NCBI GenBank assembly: GCA_036494465.1
Contig: DASXOJ010000086.1
Span: 52,286-116,285 of the forward strand
Length of the DNA: 64,000 bases
Source of the DNA: CAJCJE01 sp036494465
Lineage (GTDB): Bacteria > Actinomycetota > Actinomycetes > Mycobacteriales > Pseudonocardiaceae
Direction: 5' to 3'
Shown: positions 31,464-41,334 of the stretch, one piece after another
Position numbering within the stretch: the first letter of the stretch is position 1
Layout of the letters: every line of letters begins with the position of its first letter
The notes under the pieces: generated by a model
Database searches by the model: none
What the model was told of the DNA's origin: nothing
The model's input: the letters and a program-made list of their open reading frames with translations, nothing else
Position numbers and translations under genes: made by a program

Positions 31464-32195
31464 GTGGCGTCTCACCCCCAACCCAGCCGCACTCCGCAGA
31501 CCCCAGCGCGGACCTCGGCCCCGACCGGCGCGCGCATCCTGGTCATCGAGGATGCCGAGGCGATCCGCGCCGCCATGTGCTCGGCGCTCGGCGAACGCGG
31601 CCACGAGGTGCTGGCCAGGCCGGACGGCCGCGAACTGGAGTCCGACCTGACCAGGTTCCGGCCCGACCTCGTCGTGCTCGACCTGATGCTGCCCGGCCGC
31701 GACGGGTTCACCCTGCTCGACGTGGTCCGGCGCCACTCGACGGCGGGCGTCGTGGTTGTCACCGCGCGCGACGGTGTGTCCGACCGGTTGCGGGGCCTGT
31801 CCAACGGCGCCGACGACTACGTGATCAAGCCGTTCGTGCTCGCCGAGCTGGTCGCCCGGGTCTCGGCGGTGCTGCGCAGGCTCGGCCGGACCCCGACCAC
31901 CGTGCAGATCGGGCCACTACTGGTGGACGCGGACGCCGGCCTGGTCATGTACGACGGCACCCAGGTCGAGCTCACCGCGACCGAGCTGCGCCTGCTGGAC
32001 TACCTTGCCGCGCAGCGGGGCCGGGTGGTGTCCAAGATGCAGATCCTCACCGCGGTGTGGGGTTACGAGGACTACGACCCGAACCTGGTGGAAGTGCACG
32101 TCAGCGCGTTGCGCAAGAAACTGGAGGCACACGGGCCCCGGCTGCTGCACACCGTGCGCGGCCTCGGCTACGTGCTGCGCTCCGGCGAAGGGTGA
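31464..32195 (+). CDS. OmpR/PhoB-type response regulator
   Basis: Predicted 243 residues. Receiver domain: acidic pair in LVIEDAE, phospho-acceptor Asp73 in LVVLDLMLPGRDG, Lys in DDYVIKPF. Winged-helix output domain: VELTATELRLLDYLAAQRGR through NLVEVHVSALRKKLE and HTVRGLGYVL. The GTG start at 31464 gives a 20-residue Ser/Pro/Thr-rich leader before the receiver. The sensor kinase gene follows after 1-7 bp, so the two are one operon. Target genes are not evident; the divergent membrane gene at 30650 is a candidate. Confidence 0.95.
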   Translation: MASHPQPSRTPQTPARTSAPTGARILVIEDAEAIRAAMCSALGERGHEVLARPDGRELESDLTRFRPDLVVLDLMLPGRDGFTLLDVVRRHSTAGVVVVTARDGVSDRLRGLSNGADDYVIKPFVLAELVARVSAVLRRLGRTPTTVQIGPLLVDADAGLVMYDGTQVELTATELRLLDYLAAQRGRVVSKMQILTAVWGYEDYDPNLVEVHVSALRKKLEAHGPRLLHTVRGLGYVLRSGEG

Positions 32196-32196
32196 G

Positions 32197-33726
32197 GTGT
32201 CGGTGACGACTGGTGCTCGCGCGGGCTTGCGGACCGGATCGCTGCGGCACCGGGTGATCGTGCTCGTGCTCGGCGTGCTGTTCGTGGTGCTGCTGGCGAT
32301 GGTGATCCTGGTCCAGGCGCTGTTCACGGTGTTCTCCGCCAAGGACGTCAACGCGGTGCTGAACGCGCGACTGGTGGTCGCGCAGCAACTGGTCAGCAAG
32401 AACACCAACCCGCGCACGCTCGCCCGCAAACTGGACACCGGCGGTGTCCGGGTGTCGTTGGTGCTGCCGGACGGCCAGACCTTCGGCACGCTCGGCGCGA
32501 ACGTCCCGCCCGACCTCGACGCGCGCACCGTGACCCTCAGCAAAGGCAGCCTCAGCGGTGCCCGCCTGACCCTCGCGGTCGACGAAGCCGCCGTGACCTC
32601 GGCGCCGACCCGGCTGCGCAGGCTGCTTGAGCTGACCGGCCTTGGCGCGCTCGTGGTCACCGGCGTGGCACTGCTGTTCACCGTCCGGCTCGCACTGTCG
32701 CCTTTGGACGCCATGACCAACCTGGCCCGGTCCATCGCGCGCGGCGGGCGCGGGCGGCGGCTGTGGCCCACCAAGCCACACACCGAACTCGGCCGGACCG
32801 CCGCCGCGTTCGACGACATGCTGGACGCGTTGGAAGGCGCCGAAGCGGCTGCCAATCGCGCCGAACAGGCGGCGACCGAGGCGGCCGAACGGACCAGGCG
32901 GTTCGTGGCGGATGCCGCACACGAGCTACGCACCCCGATCGCGGGCGTGCAGGCCGTCGCCGAGGCTGTGCTGCAACAACCACCCGACGCGGACCCGGAA
33001 GAGGTCCAGCGGCTGCAACTGCTGCTGGTGCGCGAATCGCGGCGGGCCAGCCAACTGGTCGACGACCTCCTCGACCTCGCCCGCATCGACTCCGGTGTCG
33101 AGCTGCACAAGGAAAACCTGGACCTGCACGTACTGGCCGACGCGCAGATCGACCGGATCCGGTTGCTCGCCCCGGAACTCACCCTGACCGTCGAAGGACC
33201 CGCGCTGCCCGTCTACGCGGATCCCGCGCGGGTCACCCAGATCCTGGCCAACCTGTTGGACAACGCCAAACAGGCGACGCCACCGGACGGCAGCGTTGCG
33301 GTGCGCCTCGGCTATGCGGGCAGCTTCGCCGAAGTCGTGGTCATCGACAGTGGACACGGTGTGCCAGTGACCGATCGGGAACGGATTTTCGACCGTCTGG
33401 TCCGTTTGGACCGTGCGCGCGACCGGCGTTCCGGTGGTTCCGGGCTCGGTCTGGCCATCGCCCGCGGGTTCGCCAGGGCACACGGCGGCGAACTCACCTG
33501 TGAACCGCCGCTTGTTGGCGCGCCCGGCGCCCGTGAACCAGCCGTTGTCAGCGCACCTGGCGCCTATCAACCACCAGTTGTCGGCGCGCCCGGTGCGGTG
33601 TTCCGGCTGTTGCTCCCGCTTGGCGACATCTCGATCGCGCCGACCGAACGGTTCAACCCCGGCACCCGGGTGGGTTTCCAGCCAGTGGACCAGACGCGAC
33701 CCATCTGGCCAGGCGCAGGCCAGTGA
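32197..33726 (+). CDS. Sensor histidine kinase partner of the upstream regulator
   Basis: About 509 residues from the GTG at 32197 (a GTG at 32203 is as good). TM1 about 19-43, extracytoplasmic loop of about 100 residues, TM2 about 145-166, HAMP-like linker, HisKA with His242 in ADAAHELRTP. The ATPase domain has NLLDNAKQA (N box), VVIDSGHGVP (G1) and GGSGLGLAIARGFARAHGG (G2). A stretch of three near-repeats of the form V-x-A-P-G-A-x-x-P (about residues 437-468) is inserted before the last strand FRLLLPLG. The ~30-residue C-terminal tail is non-conserved. Confidence 0.93.
   Translation: MSVTTGARAGLRTGSLRHRVIVLVLGVLFVVLLAMVILVQALFTVFSAKDVNAVLNARLVVAQQLVSKNTNPRTLARKLDTGGVRVSLVLPDGQTFGTLGANVPPDLDARTVTLSKGSLSGARLTLAVDEAAVTSAPTRLRRLLELTGLGALVVTGVALLFTVRLALSPLDAMTNLARSIARGGRGRRLWPTKPHTELGRTAAAFDDMLDALEGAEAAANRAEQAATEAAERTRRFVADAAHELRTPIAGVQAVAEAVLQQPPDADPEEVQRLQLLLVRESRRASQLVDDLLDLARIDSGVELHKENLDLHVLADAQIDRIRLLAPELTLTVEGPALPVYADPARVTQILANLLDNAKQATPPDGSVAVRLGYAGSFAEVVVIDSGHGVPVTDRERIFDRLVRLDRARDRRSGGSGLGLAIARGFARAHGGELTCEPPLVGAPGAREPAVVSAPGAYQPPVVGAPGAVFRLLLPLGDISIAPTERFNPGTRVGFQPVDQTRPIWPGAGQ
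33507..33600 (+). repeat. Three imperfect repeats inside the histidine kinase ATPase domain
   Basis: The DNA encodes LVGAPGAREP, VVSAPGAYQP and VVGAPGAVF in sequence, about 33 bp per unit. The copies are diverged at synonymous sites. They enlarge the loop between the G2 box and the final beta strand. Confidence 0.85.
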
Positions 33727-33764
33727 TATGACGTCCCGCGCGCACCGCGTGGCAAGGTGCAGGT

Positions 33765-34142
33765 ATGCCATCTTCCCGGCGCACGGCCATCGGACTGGCC
33801 ACCCTGCTCGGCGGGTCCGGCGTGCTGCACTTCGCGGCGCCCAAGCCCTACGACTCGATCGTGCCGCCCGCCCTGCCCGGCTCGGCGCGCACCTGGACCT
33901 ACGTCTCCGGTGTCGCGGAACTGGTGATCGCGGCAGCGTTGTTCGTGCCACGTTTCCGCAGGTTGGGGGGGTTGTTGGCGGCGCTGCTGTTCATCGGCGT
34001 TTTCCCGGCGAACGTGCAGATGGCGCTCGACCACCAGCGCGCGGGCAAGCCACTGCCCGCCCGGTTGGTGGCGTTCGGCCGGTTGCCGTTGCAGGTGCCG
34101 CTGGTGCTCTGGGCGATGCGGGTCCGAAAGTCCGGAGAGTAA
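33765..34142 (+). CDS. DoxX family membrane protein
   Basis: Predicted 125 residues, four hydrophobic segments: around 5-20, 43-62 (VSGVAELVIAAALFVP), 67-85 and 102-117. VSGVAELVIAA is the typical DoxX G-x-x-E motif, and an early GVLHFAAPKPYDSIVP is common in small actinobacterial members. No partner oxidoreductase is adjacent, so the role is unknown. The start ATG follows CAGGT. Confidence 0.85.
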   Translation: MPSSRRTAIGLATLLGGSGVLHFAAPKPYDSIVPPALPGSARTWTYVSGVAELVIAAALFVPRFRRLGGLLAALLFIGVFPANVQMALDHQRAGKPLPARLVAFGRLPLQVPLVLWAMRVRKSGE

Positions 34143-34170
34143 TCGTTAGATACGCTATGTATGAAATTAC

Positions 34171-34180
34171 CGATTAATCG
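34171..34180. promoter_or_regulatory. AT-rich spacer with palindrome CGATTAATCG
   Basis: The 111 bp between the DoxX gene and the next plus-strand gene are unusually AT-rich near 34145-34200, and contain a perfect 10-bp palindrome. It may be part of the promoter or operator for the gene at 34254. Position is the only support. Confidence 0.35.
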
Positions 34181-34253
34181 CGAAGTCTTTTGGAATACTC
34201 TCGTGTCGTACGAACCGAAGCCCCGTCCACGACCACACCTGTAGGATCACCAC

Positions 34254-34787
34254 GTGCCGTTATCGCCCAAACACGCCGCGTCCGCGCTCGGCTGGGTCGG
34301 TCCAGTCGTTCCGGACGTCGGCATTCTCGGCCACCGGGTCTCCGCGGTCGTTCGACTGCACCCTGAGGTGGATCGTTGGCGTCGGTCGAACGGCTGGCCG
34401 CCACAGCCCGACCCGTCCTGGTTCCGGACCTGGTTCGACCCCGGCCCCATCGACAGGACGCCGCTGCCCGCGGTGAGCCTGGTCGGCGTGCTGGTCACCG
34501 AGTCCGAAGCGGACCGCGCGCTGAACTCGTGCGGCACCCTGATCACCCTGGCGAAGGTCGCGGTGATCCTGCCCGAACTGGCCACCAACGACCCGTGGCC
34601 GCTCAACGAGTTCGACTACTACGGCGTCGGCGTGGTGTCCGGCGACGACGACAATCCCAAGGTCGTGGTGCCTCCTGAGGACCGCGCCGTCGAGTTCGGA
34701 CCGTCGCTGTACGGCCGTTGGCTGCAAGAAGTCCTCTATGACCGGGTCGTGCGCGGGCTGCACGTTTCCCCGTCGCTGATCGACTAA
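34254..34787 (+). CDS. Conserved-looking hypothetical protein
   Basis: Predicted 177 residues from a GTG. No signal peptide, no TM segment. Trp/Pro-rich N-terminal half (PSWFRTWFDPGP), mixed alpha/beta C-terminal half with DYYGVGVVSGDDDNP. I do not recognise a family. Codon use (third-position G/C) is like its neighbours, supporting real coding. Its stop shares bases with the convergent adnB stop (CTAA at 34784-34787). Confidence 0.65.
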   Translation: MPLSPKHAASALGWVGPVVPDVGILGHRVSAVVRLHPEVDRWRRSNGWPPQPDPSWFRTWFDPGPIDRTPLPAVSLVGVLVTESEADRALNSCGTLITLAKVAVILPELATNDPWPLNEFDYYGVGVVSGDDDNPKVVVPPEDRAVEFGPSLYGRWLQEVLYDRVVRGLHVSPSLID

Positions 34788-37700
34788 TCCGGTTCGACCG
34801 GAACCGCGCCGATCAGGGCTCGTAAACCGTCGGTGTCCAGCAGGTCCACCGGCCGTATCGTCCGGTTCACCGCCACATAGTGAAAAGCCGCCCGCACCTG
34901 GTGCAGCGGGCTCCCGCTCAGCGCCGCCCAGGCCAGCCGGTAAGCCGCCAGTTGCACCGTGCGCGCCCGCGCCGCGCCCTCCTCCGGCAGCGCCCCGGTC
35001 TTCCAGTCGACCACCGTCCAGCCGCCATCGGGATCCGTGTAGACCGCGTCCATCCGCCCGCGCAGAGTCACCCCCGCGATCTCGGTCTCGAAGGAGACCT
35101 CCACCTCGCGCGGGGTCCGGTCGGCCCATTCGCTGGCCAGGAACGCGTCCTTCAGCTCGTCGAGCCGCTCGTCCGGCGCGGCATCCTCGTCGGCGGCACC
35201 CGGCAGCTCGTCCACATCCAACAGTCGATGCGCGCCGAAGCGCTGCTCCAACCAGGCGTGGAAGGCGGTGCCGCGCCGAATCGACGGGTTCGGCGGAAAC
35301 GGCAGCGGCCTGCGCAGCCTGCGCGCCAACGCGACCGGATCGTCGGCGAGCTGCACCAACTGGCTCACCGTCAACTGCTCCGGTAGCCGCACCTGCTCCC
35401 GCCGTCCGATCGCGGCGGCGCGCTCCGCGAGCAGCACGTCCACATCGCGCGCCCACCCCTCCGGATCGTCCTCGTCCGCAACGGGTTCCGGTTCCGGCCC
35501 GGTCATCGCCGAGTGCACCAGCTCAGCGCCGCGGATGACCGCCAACCGCCGGTTGCCCAGCGGATCGTTCGGCCATACCGCGCTGGTCACCGTCTCGGAC
35601 AACGGGTTCGGCTCGTCGTCCTCCGGCGGATCGGCCCATCGGTCGATGCTGCCGATGGGCGAATCGCTGGCGACGATCGCCGCGTGCACGTCGGTCAGGA
35701 AGGGCGATGGCCCCTTCGGCTTCAACCCGCCCTCGCCCCACCAGTGTCCGGACACGAACAAGCCGTGCTGCGCCCTGGTCAGACCGACGTAGAACAGCCG
35801 GCGATCCTCGACCAGCCGTCGTTCCTCGAACTCCGCGCTGTGCAGTTCCAGCGCGTCCGTGACGGCCTTGCGGTCGTCGCCTTCCGACAACCGCAGGCGC
35901 GGCAGGTCGGCGGCGTCACCGCGCAGATCAGCGGGCAGTTCGGTGACCGACCGCAGCCAGTCCGCGGTGCGCCGCCTGCCAGGAAACACCCCGGAAACCA
36001 GATGCGGCAACGCGACCAGTTGCCACTCCAGCCCTTTCGCGGCGTGCACGGTGAGCACCTGCACCCGATCGTCCGCGACGTCGACCTCGCCCGGCTCCAG
36101 CCCGTCCTCTTCCTTCTCCGCGATGGCGAGGTAATCGAGCAACGCCGGCAAGGTAGCGGACGGACTGGCCATCGCGTAGTCGCTGACCACATCGGCGAAC
36201 GCGTCCAGGTGCACCCGGCCGATCCGGCCCGGCCGCGCCATCGCCTCGATGTCCAGCAACAGCGTGCGTTCCACGTCCGCGACCAGTTCCGGCAGCGGTG
36301 CCTCCAGCCGTCGCCGCAGCGCGGTCAGCTCACCGCCGAGCAGCCGCAGCCGCCGGTACCCGTCCATCGAATAGTTGGCCGGATCCCCCGGATCATCCAA
36401 GGCATCGGCAAGCCCTGCCTGTTCCGCCTGCTCCGGCGGCAAGGCGTCGGCCAGCGTGGCTCCGCCAGGTCGTCCGCCGCCCAGTTCACCGGCGCGAGCC
36501 CACAGCGCGGCCAGGTCCGCGGCCCCCAACCGCCACCGCGACCCGGTCAGCAGGCGCGCGGCAGCCGTGCCCGCCAGCGGATCGACCAGCAACCGCAAGG
36601 CGCTGACCAGATCCCGCACCTCCGGCTCGGCGAGCAACCCGCCGATACCGACGACCTCGACCGGCAGATCCCGCGCCCGCAACGCCGCCGCGAGCTCCGC
36701 CATGTCCGCCCGCCGCCGAACCAGCACCGCGGCCGTCGGCGGGGCACCGGTCGCCTCGGTGTAGGCGAACCAGCGCCGCGCGATCTGATCCGCCACCCAC
36801 TCGCGCTCCTGCCGCACGTCCTCCCACAACGCGCACCGCACGTCGCCCGGCGCCGCGCCCGGCATCGGTCGCAGGTCGTCGACGTCCAACCCCGCCGCCC
36901 GCAACGGGCCAGCGGCAACATTGGCCAGCGCCAGCACCTCCGGCGGATTCCGGAAGCTCGTCATCAGCCCGAATCTCCGTGCGGGCAACCGATTCCCGTC
37001 GACGACGCGCGGAAAGTCCTCGGTGAACCGGGGAAGGTTGGCCGCGCTCGCGCCCCGCCACCCGTAGATCGCCTGGGCGGGGTCACCGACGGCGGTGACC
37101 GGGACCGCGGTCAACTCGGGATCGCCGAACAACGACCTGAGCAGCACGCGCTGCGAATGTCCGGTGTCCTGGTACTCGTCGAGCAGCACCGCGCCATAGC
37201 GCTCCCGCTCGCCCAACGGCACCTGCGGATGCGTGGCCGTGACAATGGCGGCGGCCGCCATCTGATCGGCGAAATCCAGTGCGCCGATCCGCCGCTTGGC
37301 GGCCGCGTACTCCTCGACCATCGGCAACAACGCCACCCGCAACCGTTGCGCCGCAATCACTTCCAGCAACTTCTCCGGCAGCGCGTCACCCTGCCGTTTG
37401 GTCTTCGGCGCGTTCTCGATGATCCCGACCAGCCAGCGCGCGTGCCCGCGCAGCGCGTCCGGCTCCAGCAGGTGCTCGGCGAGCTCGCCTGCCAGCTTCA
37501 ACAGGTAACCGGTGACCGTCGCAGGTATCCGGTCGGTGTCCAGATCCTGGGTCCAGGTGCTCACGACGCGGTGCGCCAGTTGCCAGGAAGCCGTCTCGGT
37601 CAGCAGCCGCGACCCCGGCTCGACCGGCAGCCGCAACCCGTGCTCGGCAACGAGCCGCCCCGCGTAGGCGTGATACGTGAGCACGGTCGGTTCCCCGGAG

Positions 37701-38026
37701 AGCACCGCCAACCGCCGCTCGCCACCAGGATCGACCCGATCCAGCAACGGCGACCCGGCCAGCCGCCGCAACCGCGCCCGCACCCGATCGGACAGCTGCC
37801 GCGCCGCCTTGCGCGTGAACGTCAAGCCCAGCACGCGATCCGGCGTGACCAGGCCATTGGCGACCAGCCACACCACCCGCGCCGCCATGGTCTCCGTCTT
37901 GCCAGCGCCCGCGCCCGCCACGACCAGCGTCGGCTCGATCGGCGCGGCGATGACCGCGGCCTGTTCCGGTGTCGGCTGCGGCAGACCCAGCGCCGAAGCC
38001 AACTCCAGCGGATCGACGAAGCTCAC
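34784..38026 (-). CDS. adnB: AdnB: UvrD-like helicase-nuclease subunit of the AdnAB DNA end-resection machine
   Basis: Predicted 1080 residues from the GTG at 38026. Walker A AGAGAGKTETM at about 37-47, GLTFTRKAARQLSDRV (motif Ia), VLLDEYQDTGHSQ (motif II), VTAVGDPAQAIYGWRGA (motif III), VLTVHAAKGLEWQLVALPHL (motif V) and YVGLTRAQHGLFVSG (motif VI). The C-terminal RecB-like nuclease has GTAFHAWLEQRF and DAVYTDPDGGWTVVDWKTG. AdnAB performs ATP-driven unwinding and resection of double-strand breaks in mycobacteria. The start overlaps the adnA stop (GTGA). All motor motifs are intact. Confidence 0.96.
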   Translation of the reverse strand: MSFVDPLELASALGLPQPTPEQAAVIAAPIEPTLVVAGAGAGKTETMAARVVWLVANGLVTPDRVLGLTFTRKAARQLSDRVRARLRRLAGSPLLDRVDPGGERRLAVLSGEPTVLTYHAYAGRLVAEHGLRLPVEPGSRLLTETASWQLAHRVVSTWTQDLDTDRIPATVTGYLLKLAGELAEHLLEPDALRGHARWLVGIIENAPKTKRQGDALPEKLLEVIAAQRLRVALLPMVEEYAAAKRRIGALDFADQMAAAAIVTATHPQVPLGERERYGAVLLDEYQDTGHSQRVLLRSLFGDPELTAVPVTAVGDPAQAIYGWRGASAANLPRFTEDFPRVVDGNRLPARRFGLMTSFRNPPEVLALANVAAGPLRAAGLDVDDLRPMPGAAPGDVRCALWEDVRQEREWVADQIARRWFAYTEATGAPPTAAVLVRRRADMAELAAALRARDLPVEVVGIGGLLAEPEVRDLVSALRLLVDPLAGTAAARLLTGSRWRLGAADLAALWARAGELGGGRPGGATLADALPPEQAEQAGLADALDDPGDPANYSMDGYRRLRLLGGELTALRRRLEAPLPELVADVERTLLLDIEAMARPGRIGRVHLDAFADVVSDYAMASPSATLPALLDYLAIAEKEEDGLEPGEVDVADDRVQVLTVHAAKGLEWQLVALPHLVSGVFPGRRRTADWLRSVTELPADLRGDAADLPRLRLSEGDDRKAVTDALELHSAEFEERRLVEDRRLFYVGLTRAQHGLFVSGHWWGEGGLKPKGPSPFLTDVHAAIVASDSPIGSIDRWADPPEDDEPNPLSETVTSAVWPNDPLGNRRLAVIRGAELVHSAMTGPEPEPVADEDDPEGWARDVDVLLAERAAAIGRREQVRLPEQLTVSQLVQLADDPVALARRLRRPLPFPPNPSIRRGTAFHAWLEQRFGAHRLLDVDELPGAADEDAAPDERLDELKDAFLASEWADRTPREVEVSFETEIAGVTLRGRMDAVYTDPDGGWTVVDWKTGALPEEGAARARTVQLAAYRLAWAALSGSPLHQVRAAFHYVAVNRTIRPVDLLDTDGLRALIGAVPVEPD

Positions 38027-41000
38027 TCGCCCACCTGGCGCCCCTGCGAATGCACCGGGCAGGTCGTGCGCGCCGGACACCGATCACAGTCGGAGTTCAC
38101 CGTCGCCGTGTACTCCGGCCCAGTACACGCCGATGCCGCATCCCGTACCACTGTCAACCACTCGTTCACGGCAGGCTCGTCAAGTGGTTGCTGCGCGAGC
38201 TCAGTGGGCCCCTTCTTCGTCTGCTTGGCCAGATAAAGCAGCCGGGCCCCGCCAGGCTCAGTGGACAGCCCCAAGTCATCGAAGGCCCCCAGCGCGGCCG
38301 CCAACTGGTAAACGGCCAACTGTGGATGTTGCTCGGCAGCGGCCCTGGTAGGCGGATTCTTCCCGGTCTTGATGTCGATGACGACCGGCCGCCCCTCCCG
38401 GTCCACCTCCAACCGGTCCACCCGCCCACGAACCCGCAACCACGGTCCAGGCTTGGCCTGTTCCTCATCCGGTTGAACCTTGATGTCCAAGCCCCACTCG
38501 ACCGCGACCTGACTCAGCTCCGCGCGCGAGGACGACATCCAGTCGCGGAACGCGTCCACCATCCGTTCGATGCGCTGCCGTTCCCGTCGAGAGAACCACG
38601 GCGCACCAGCGTCGACGGTCGCCCAAGCCTGATCAAGCGCAACCCGCAACTTCTCCGGATCGGCCCCCTCGGCCGCCGCCTGCGCCAACGCATGCACCAA
38701 ACTCCCAGTAATAGAAGGAAGTTCAGCAGTGTCGGTGCCCCCATGCCGCTCCACCAGCCACCGCAACGGACACTTCGTCAACACCTCGACGGTCGACGGC
38801 GAAACCCGCACCTCGTCCTCGTCCGTCCACAACGGATCGATGGTCGACACGTCGGCGAGCCCATACCAGGTACGTGGATCGGCCCCCGGCACGCCCGCCT
38901 TGGCCAGCCGGGCGAGCTGCGCGGCCGCCCGCTCCCGTCGATCGGCGCTCTCCACCTCACCGCACACCACCCGCCGCAGTTCGCCGACCACGTCGGCCAG
39001 CGACAACGCCCGCTGAGTCGCCGGAACCGGTCGCGCCACCGCAGCCGGATCGCTCGTCGTCCCGTCCAGCTCATCCAGGAATCGTGACGGCTGCTCGTCC
39101 TCCCCCCGAATCGCGGTCACCAGCAACGTCTCCCGAGCCCGGCTCGTGGCAACCAGCAACAACCGCCGCTCCTCAGCCAGAATCGGCGCCGTCGCAGACA
39201 GCTGGGTATCCGGATCAATACCCGCGACCAGGTCCACAAGCCGCTCGACTCCGAGCAACGACCCCCGCAACCGCAGGTCCGGCCAACTCCCCTCCTGCAC
39301 GCTCGGCACGGCCACCAGTGTCCACTCGCGACCGGCCGAAGCATGCGCGGTCAACACCGAAACCGAGTCGCCGACCTGCGCGGAGGGCGCGAGCGTGTCG
39401 CCGACGATCTGTTGCGCGGCAAGGTATTCGACGAACGCGCCGACCTGCGCGCCAGGCAACCGCTCGTGATACCGGGCAGCGGTGTCGAACAACACCAGCA
39501 CCGCGTCCAGGTCGCGGTCCGCCTGCACCCCGACCGGCCCACTGCGCGTCGACCGGGCGACCAGCTGCCGCTCCAACCCACTGGCCTGCCACAGCTTCCA
39601 CAACACCGTCTCGACGCCGTCGCGCGCTGCGATCGATTCGCGGGCGACCTCCAGCAAGGCACCGACATGCCGAACCGGCCGGGCCGCCCCCTCCTCCAAC
39701 GCCGCCAGCACATCGCCGGATTCCAGCGCTTCGACGAGTAGCGCACCGCTGCCCCGATCGCCGCCACTGGCCAGCTCAAGCCGACGCAGTCCGCGCCGCA
39801 ACCGCCGCAACGCCAACGGATCCGCGCCACCCAACGGCCCGGAAAGCAGGAAAACCGCGGTGTCCTCGTCCAGCGGCAGCCCGGAATCCGCCGCACGCAC
39901 CAACTCCAGCAGCGGCCGAACCACCGAATGCCGCATCAACGGCACGTCATCCCCAGGCGAAGCCACCGGCACGCCCGCCGCCAGCAGCGCCCGCCGCAAC
40001 ACCGGCAGCGACCGAACCGTCGACCGGACGACAACAGCCATCTCCGCCCACGGCACGCCGTCGACAAGATGCGCCCGGCGCAGTTGATCGGCCACCCAGG
40101 CAGCTTCCTGCGCGGCAGAAGCGAACAACCGCACGGTGACCCGTCCGGCGTCCGGATCCTCGGTCCGCGCCCCGAACGACTCGCGCCCCGAACCAGCCCC
40201 CGGCAGCCGGGCCGCCAACCGCTGCACCGCCGCCCGCACCCGAGCCGACATTCGCCGATCAAGCCGCAGCACGGCGGTCCGATCCGCGTCGACATCCACC
40301 AGCAGCCGAGAATCCGCGCCGCGGAAGGAAAAGACAGCCTGATCCGGATCCCCGAACAACACGAACTCGGCCGCGGTCCCGGCGAGCCCGCCGATCAGCT
40401 CGAACTGCTGCGGATCAAGGTGTTGCGCGTCGTCGACGAACAAATGCCGAACCCGCTCCTGCTCGCGTCCACGCAACTCGTCGTCCGTCTGGAAGGCCCC
40501 CAACGCGGCGGAAACCAACTCGGCGGCATCGAACGCGGGCGCATCCCCCGCCTGCAACAACGTGACCTGCTCATACTGCCGCCAGAACACCCCGGCAGCG
40601 ACCCACTCGTCCCGCCCATGCGCCCGGCCGAGGTCGACCAGATCGTCCGGCCCCAGCCCCCGCTCCGCCGCCCGCAACAACAGATCCCGCAGCTCGGCGG
40701 CGAACCCCGGCACCGTCAACGCAGGTCGCAATCGAGCGGGCCAGTCCGGCGCGCCGTCCTCCACATCGCCCGCCAGCAGCTCGCGCACGACCGCGTCCTG
40801 TTCCGGTCCGGCCAACAACCGAGGAGCGGGTGACTCGGCGAGGGCTGCCTGCAACCGCAACACCCCGAACGCGTACGAGTGCACGGTCCGCACGAGCGGC
40901 TCCCGCGCGATCCGCAGCTCACGCGCGGCCGGATCGGCCAGCAGCCGCGTCACCCGGGCCCGCAGTGCCATCGCCGCCCGCCGGCTGGTGGTCAGCACCA

Positions 41001-41268
41001 GGATGTGCTCAGGATCGACGCCCCGCCGGATCCGATCCGCGACCAGCTCCGCGATCAGCGTCGTCTTCCCGGTACCCGGCCCACCCAGAACCCGGAGAAA
41101 CCCGCGCTCATGCGCCAGGACGCGTTGGCCCGCCTCGTCCCATTCCAGGTTCGCGGGATCGTCGACAACCCGCCTGACCAGCAGCGGAGCCTGCCGCCCG
41201 GTAACCGCGAAGCGCCCGCCGACGCTGCCGGGAGCAACGTCGTCAGGTGCCGCATCGGGGGAAGTCAC
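38023..41268 (-). CDS. adnA: AdnA: UvrD-like helicase-nuclease partner subunit
   Basis: About 1081 residues from the GTG at 41268; upstream GTGs at 41277 and 41304 are possible. Walker A LGGPGTGKTTLIAEL, VLTTSRRAAMALRARV (motif Ia), LFVDDAQHLDPQQFELI (motif II, a D-D-A-Q variant of DExQ), and FVLFGDPDQAVFSFRGA (motif III). The nuclease part has GSLVHALAQAA and VVIDIKTGKN. The C-terminal Cys cluster with CTGPEY, SDCDRCPARTTCPVH fits an Fe-S cluster as in RecB/AddB-type nucleases. It is transcribed ahead of adnB and coupled to it. The D-D-A-Q motif II is consistent with the weaker motor known for AdnA. Confidence 0.95.
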   Translation of the reverse strand: MTSPDAAPDDVAPGSVGGRFAVTGRQAPLLVRRVVDDPANLEWDEAGQRVLAHERGFLRVLGGPGTGKTTLIAELVADRIRRGVDPEHILVLTTSRRAAMALRARVTRLLADPAARELRIAREPLVRTVHSYAFGVLRLQAALAESPAPRLLAGPEQDAVVRELLAGDVEDGAPDWPARLRPALTVPGFAAELRDLLLRAAERGLGPDDLVDLGRAHGRDEWVAAGVFWRQYEQVTLLQAGDAPAFDAAELVSAALGAFQTDDELRGREQERVRHLFVDDAQHLDPQQFELIGGLAGTAAEFVLFGDPDQAVFSFRGADSRLLVDVDADRTAVLRLDRRMSARVRAAVQRLAARLPGAGSGRESFGARTEDPDAGRVTVRLFASAAQEAAWVADQLRRAHLVDGVPWAEMAVVVRSTVRSLPVLRRALLAAGVPVASPGDDVPLMRHSVVRPLLELVRAADSGLPLDEDTAVFLLSGPLGGADPLALRRLRRGLRRLELASGGDRGSGALLVEALESGDVLAALEEGAARPVRHVGALLEVARESIAARDGVETVLWKLWQASGLERQLVARSTRSGPVGVQADRDLDAVLVLFDTAARYHERLPGAQVGAFVEYLAAQQIVGDTLAPSAQVGDSVSVLTAHASAGREWTLVAVPSVQEGSWPDLRLRGSLLGVERLVDLVAGIDPDTQLSATAPILAEERRLLLVATSRARETLLVTAIRGEDEQPSRFLDELDGTTSDPAAVARPVPATQRALSLADVVGELRRVVCGEVESADRRERAAAQLARLAKAGVPGADPRTWYGLADVSTIDPLWTDEDEVRVSPSTVEVLTKCPLRWLVERHGGTDTAELPSITGSLVHALAQAAAEGADPEKLRVALDQAWATVDAGAPWFSRRERQRIERMVDAFRDWMSSSRAELSQVAVEWGLDIKVQPDEEQAKPGPWLRVRGRVDRLEVDREGRPVVIDIKTGKNPPTRAAAEQHPQLAVYQLAAALGAFDDLGLSTEPGGARLLYLAKQTKKGPTELAQQPLDEPAVNEWLTVVRDAASACTGPEYTATVNSDCDRCPARTTCPVHSQGRQVGE

Positions 41269-41334
41269 GGGCGCCACCAAAAGATGGAACCACGCCGCCC
41301 CCACCAGACCGCGCAGCCCCCACCGCTCGTGTCG

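Noticed and set aside
35513..38236. A 907-codon plus-strand frame opposite adnB
   Set aside because: Pro/Arg/Gln-rich shadow of the helicase gene.
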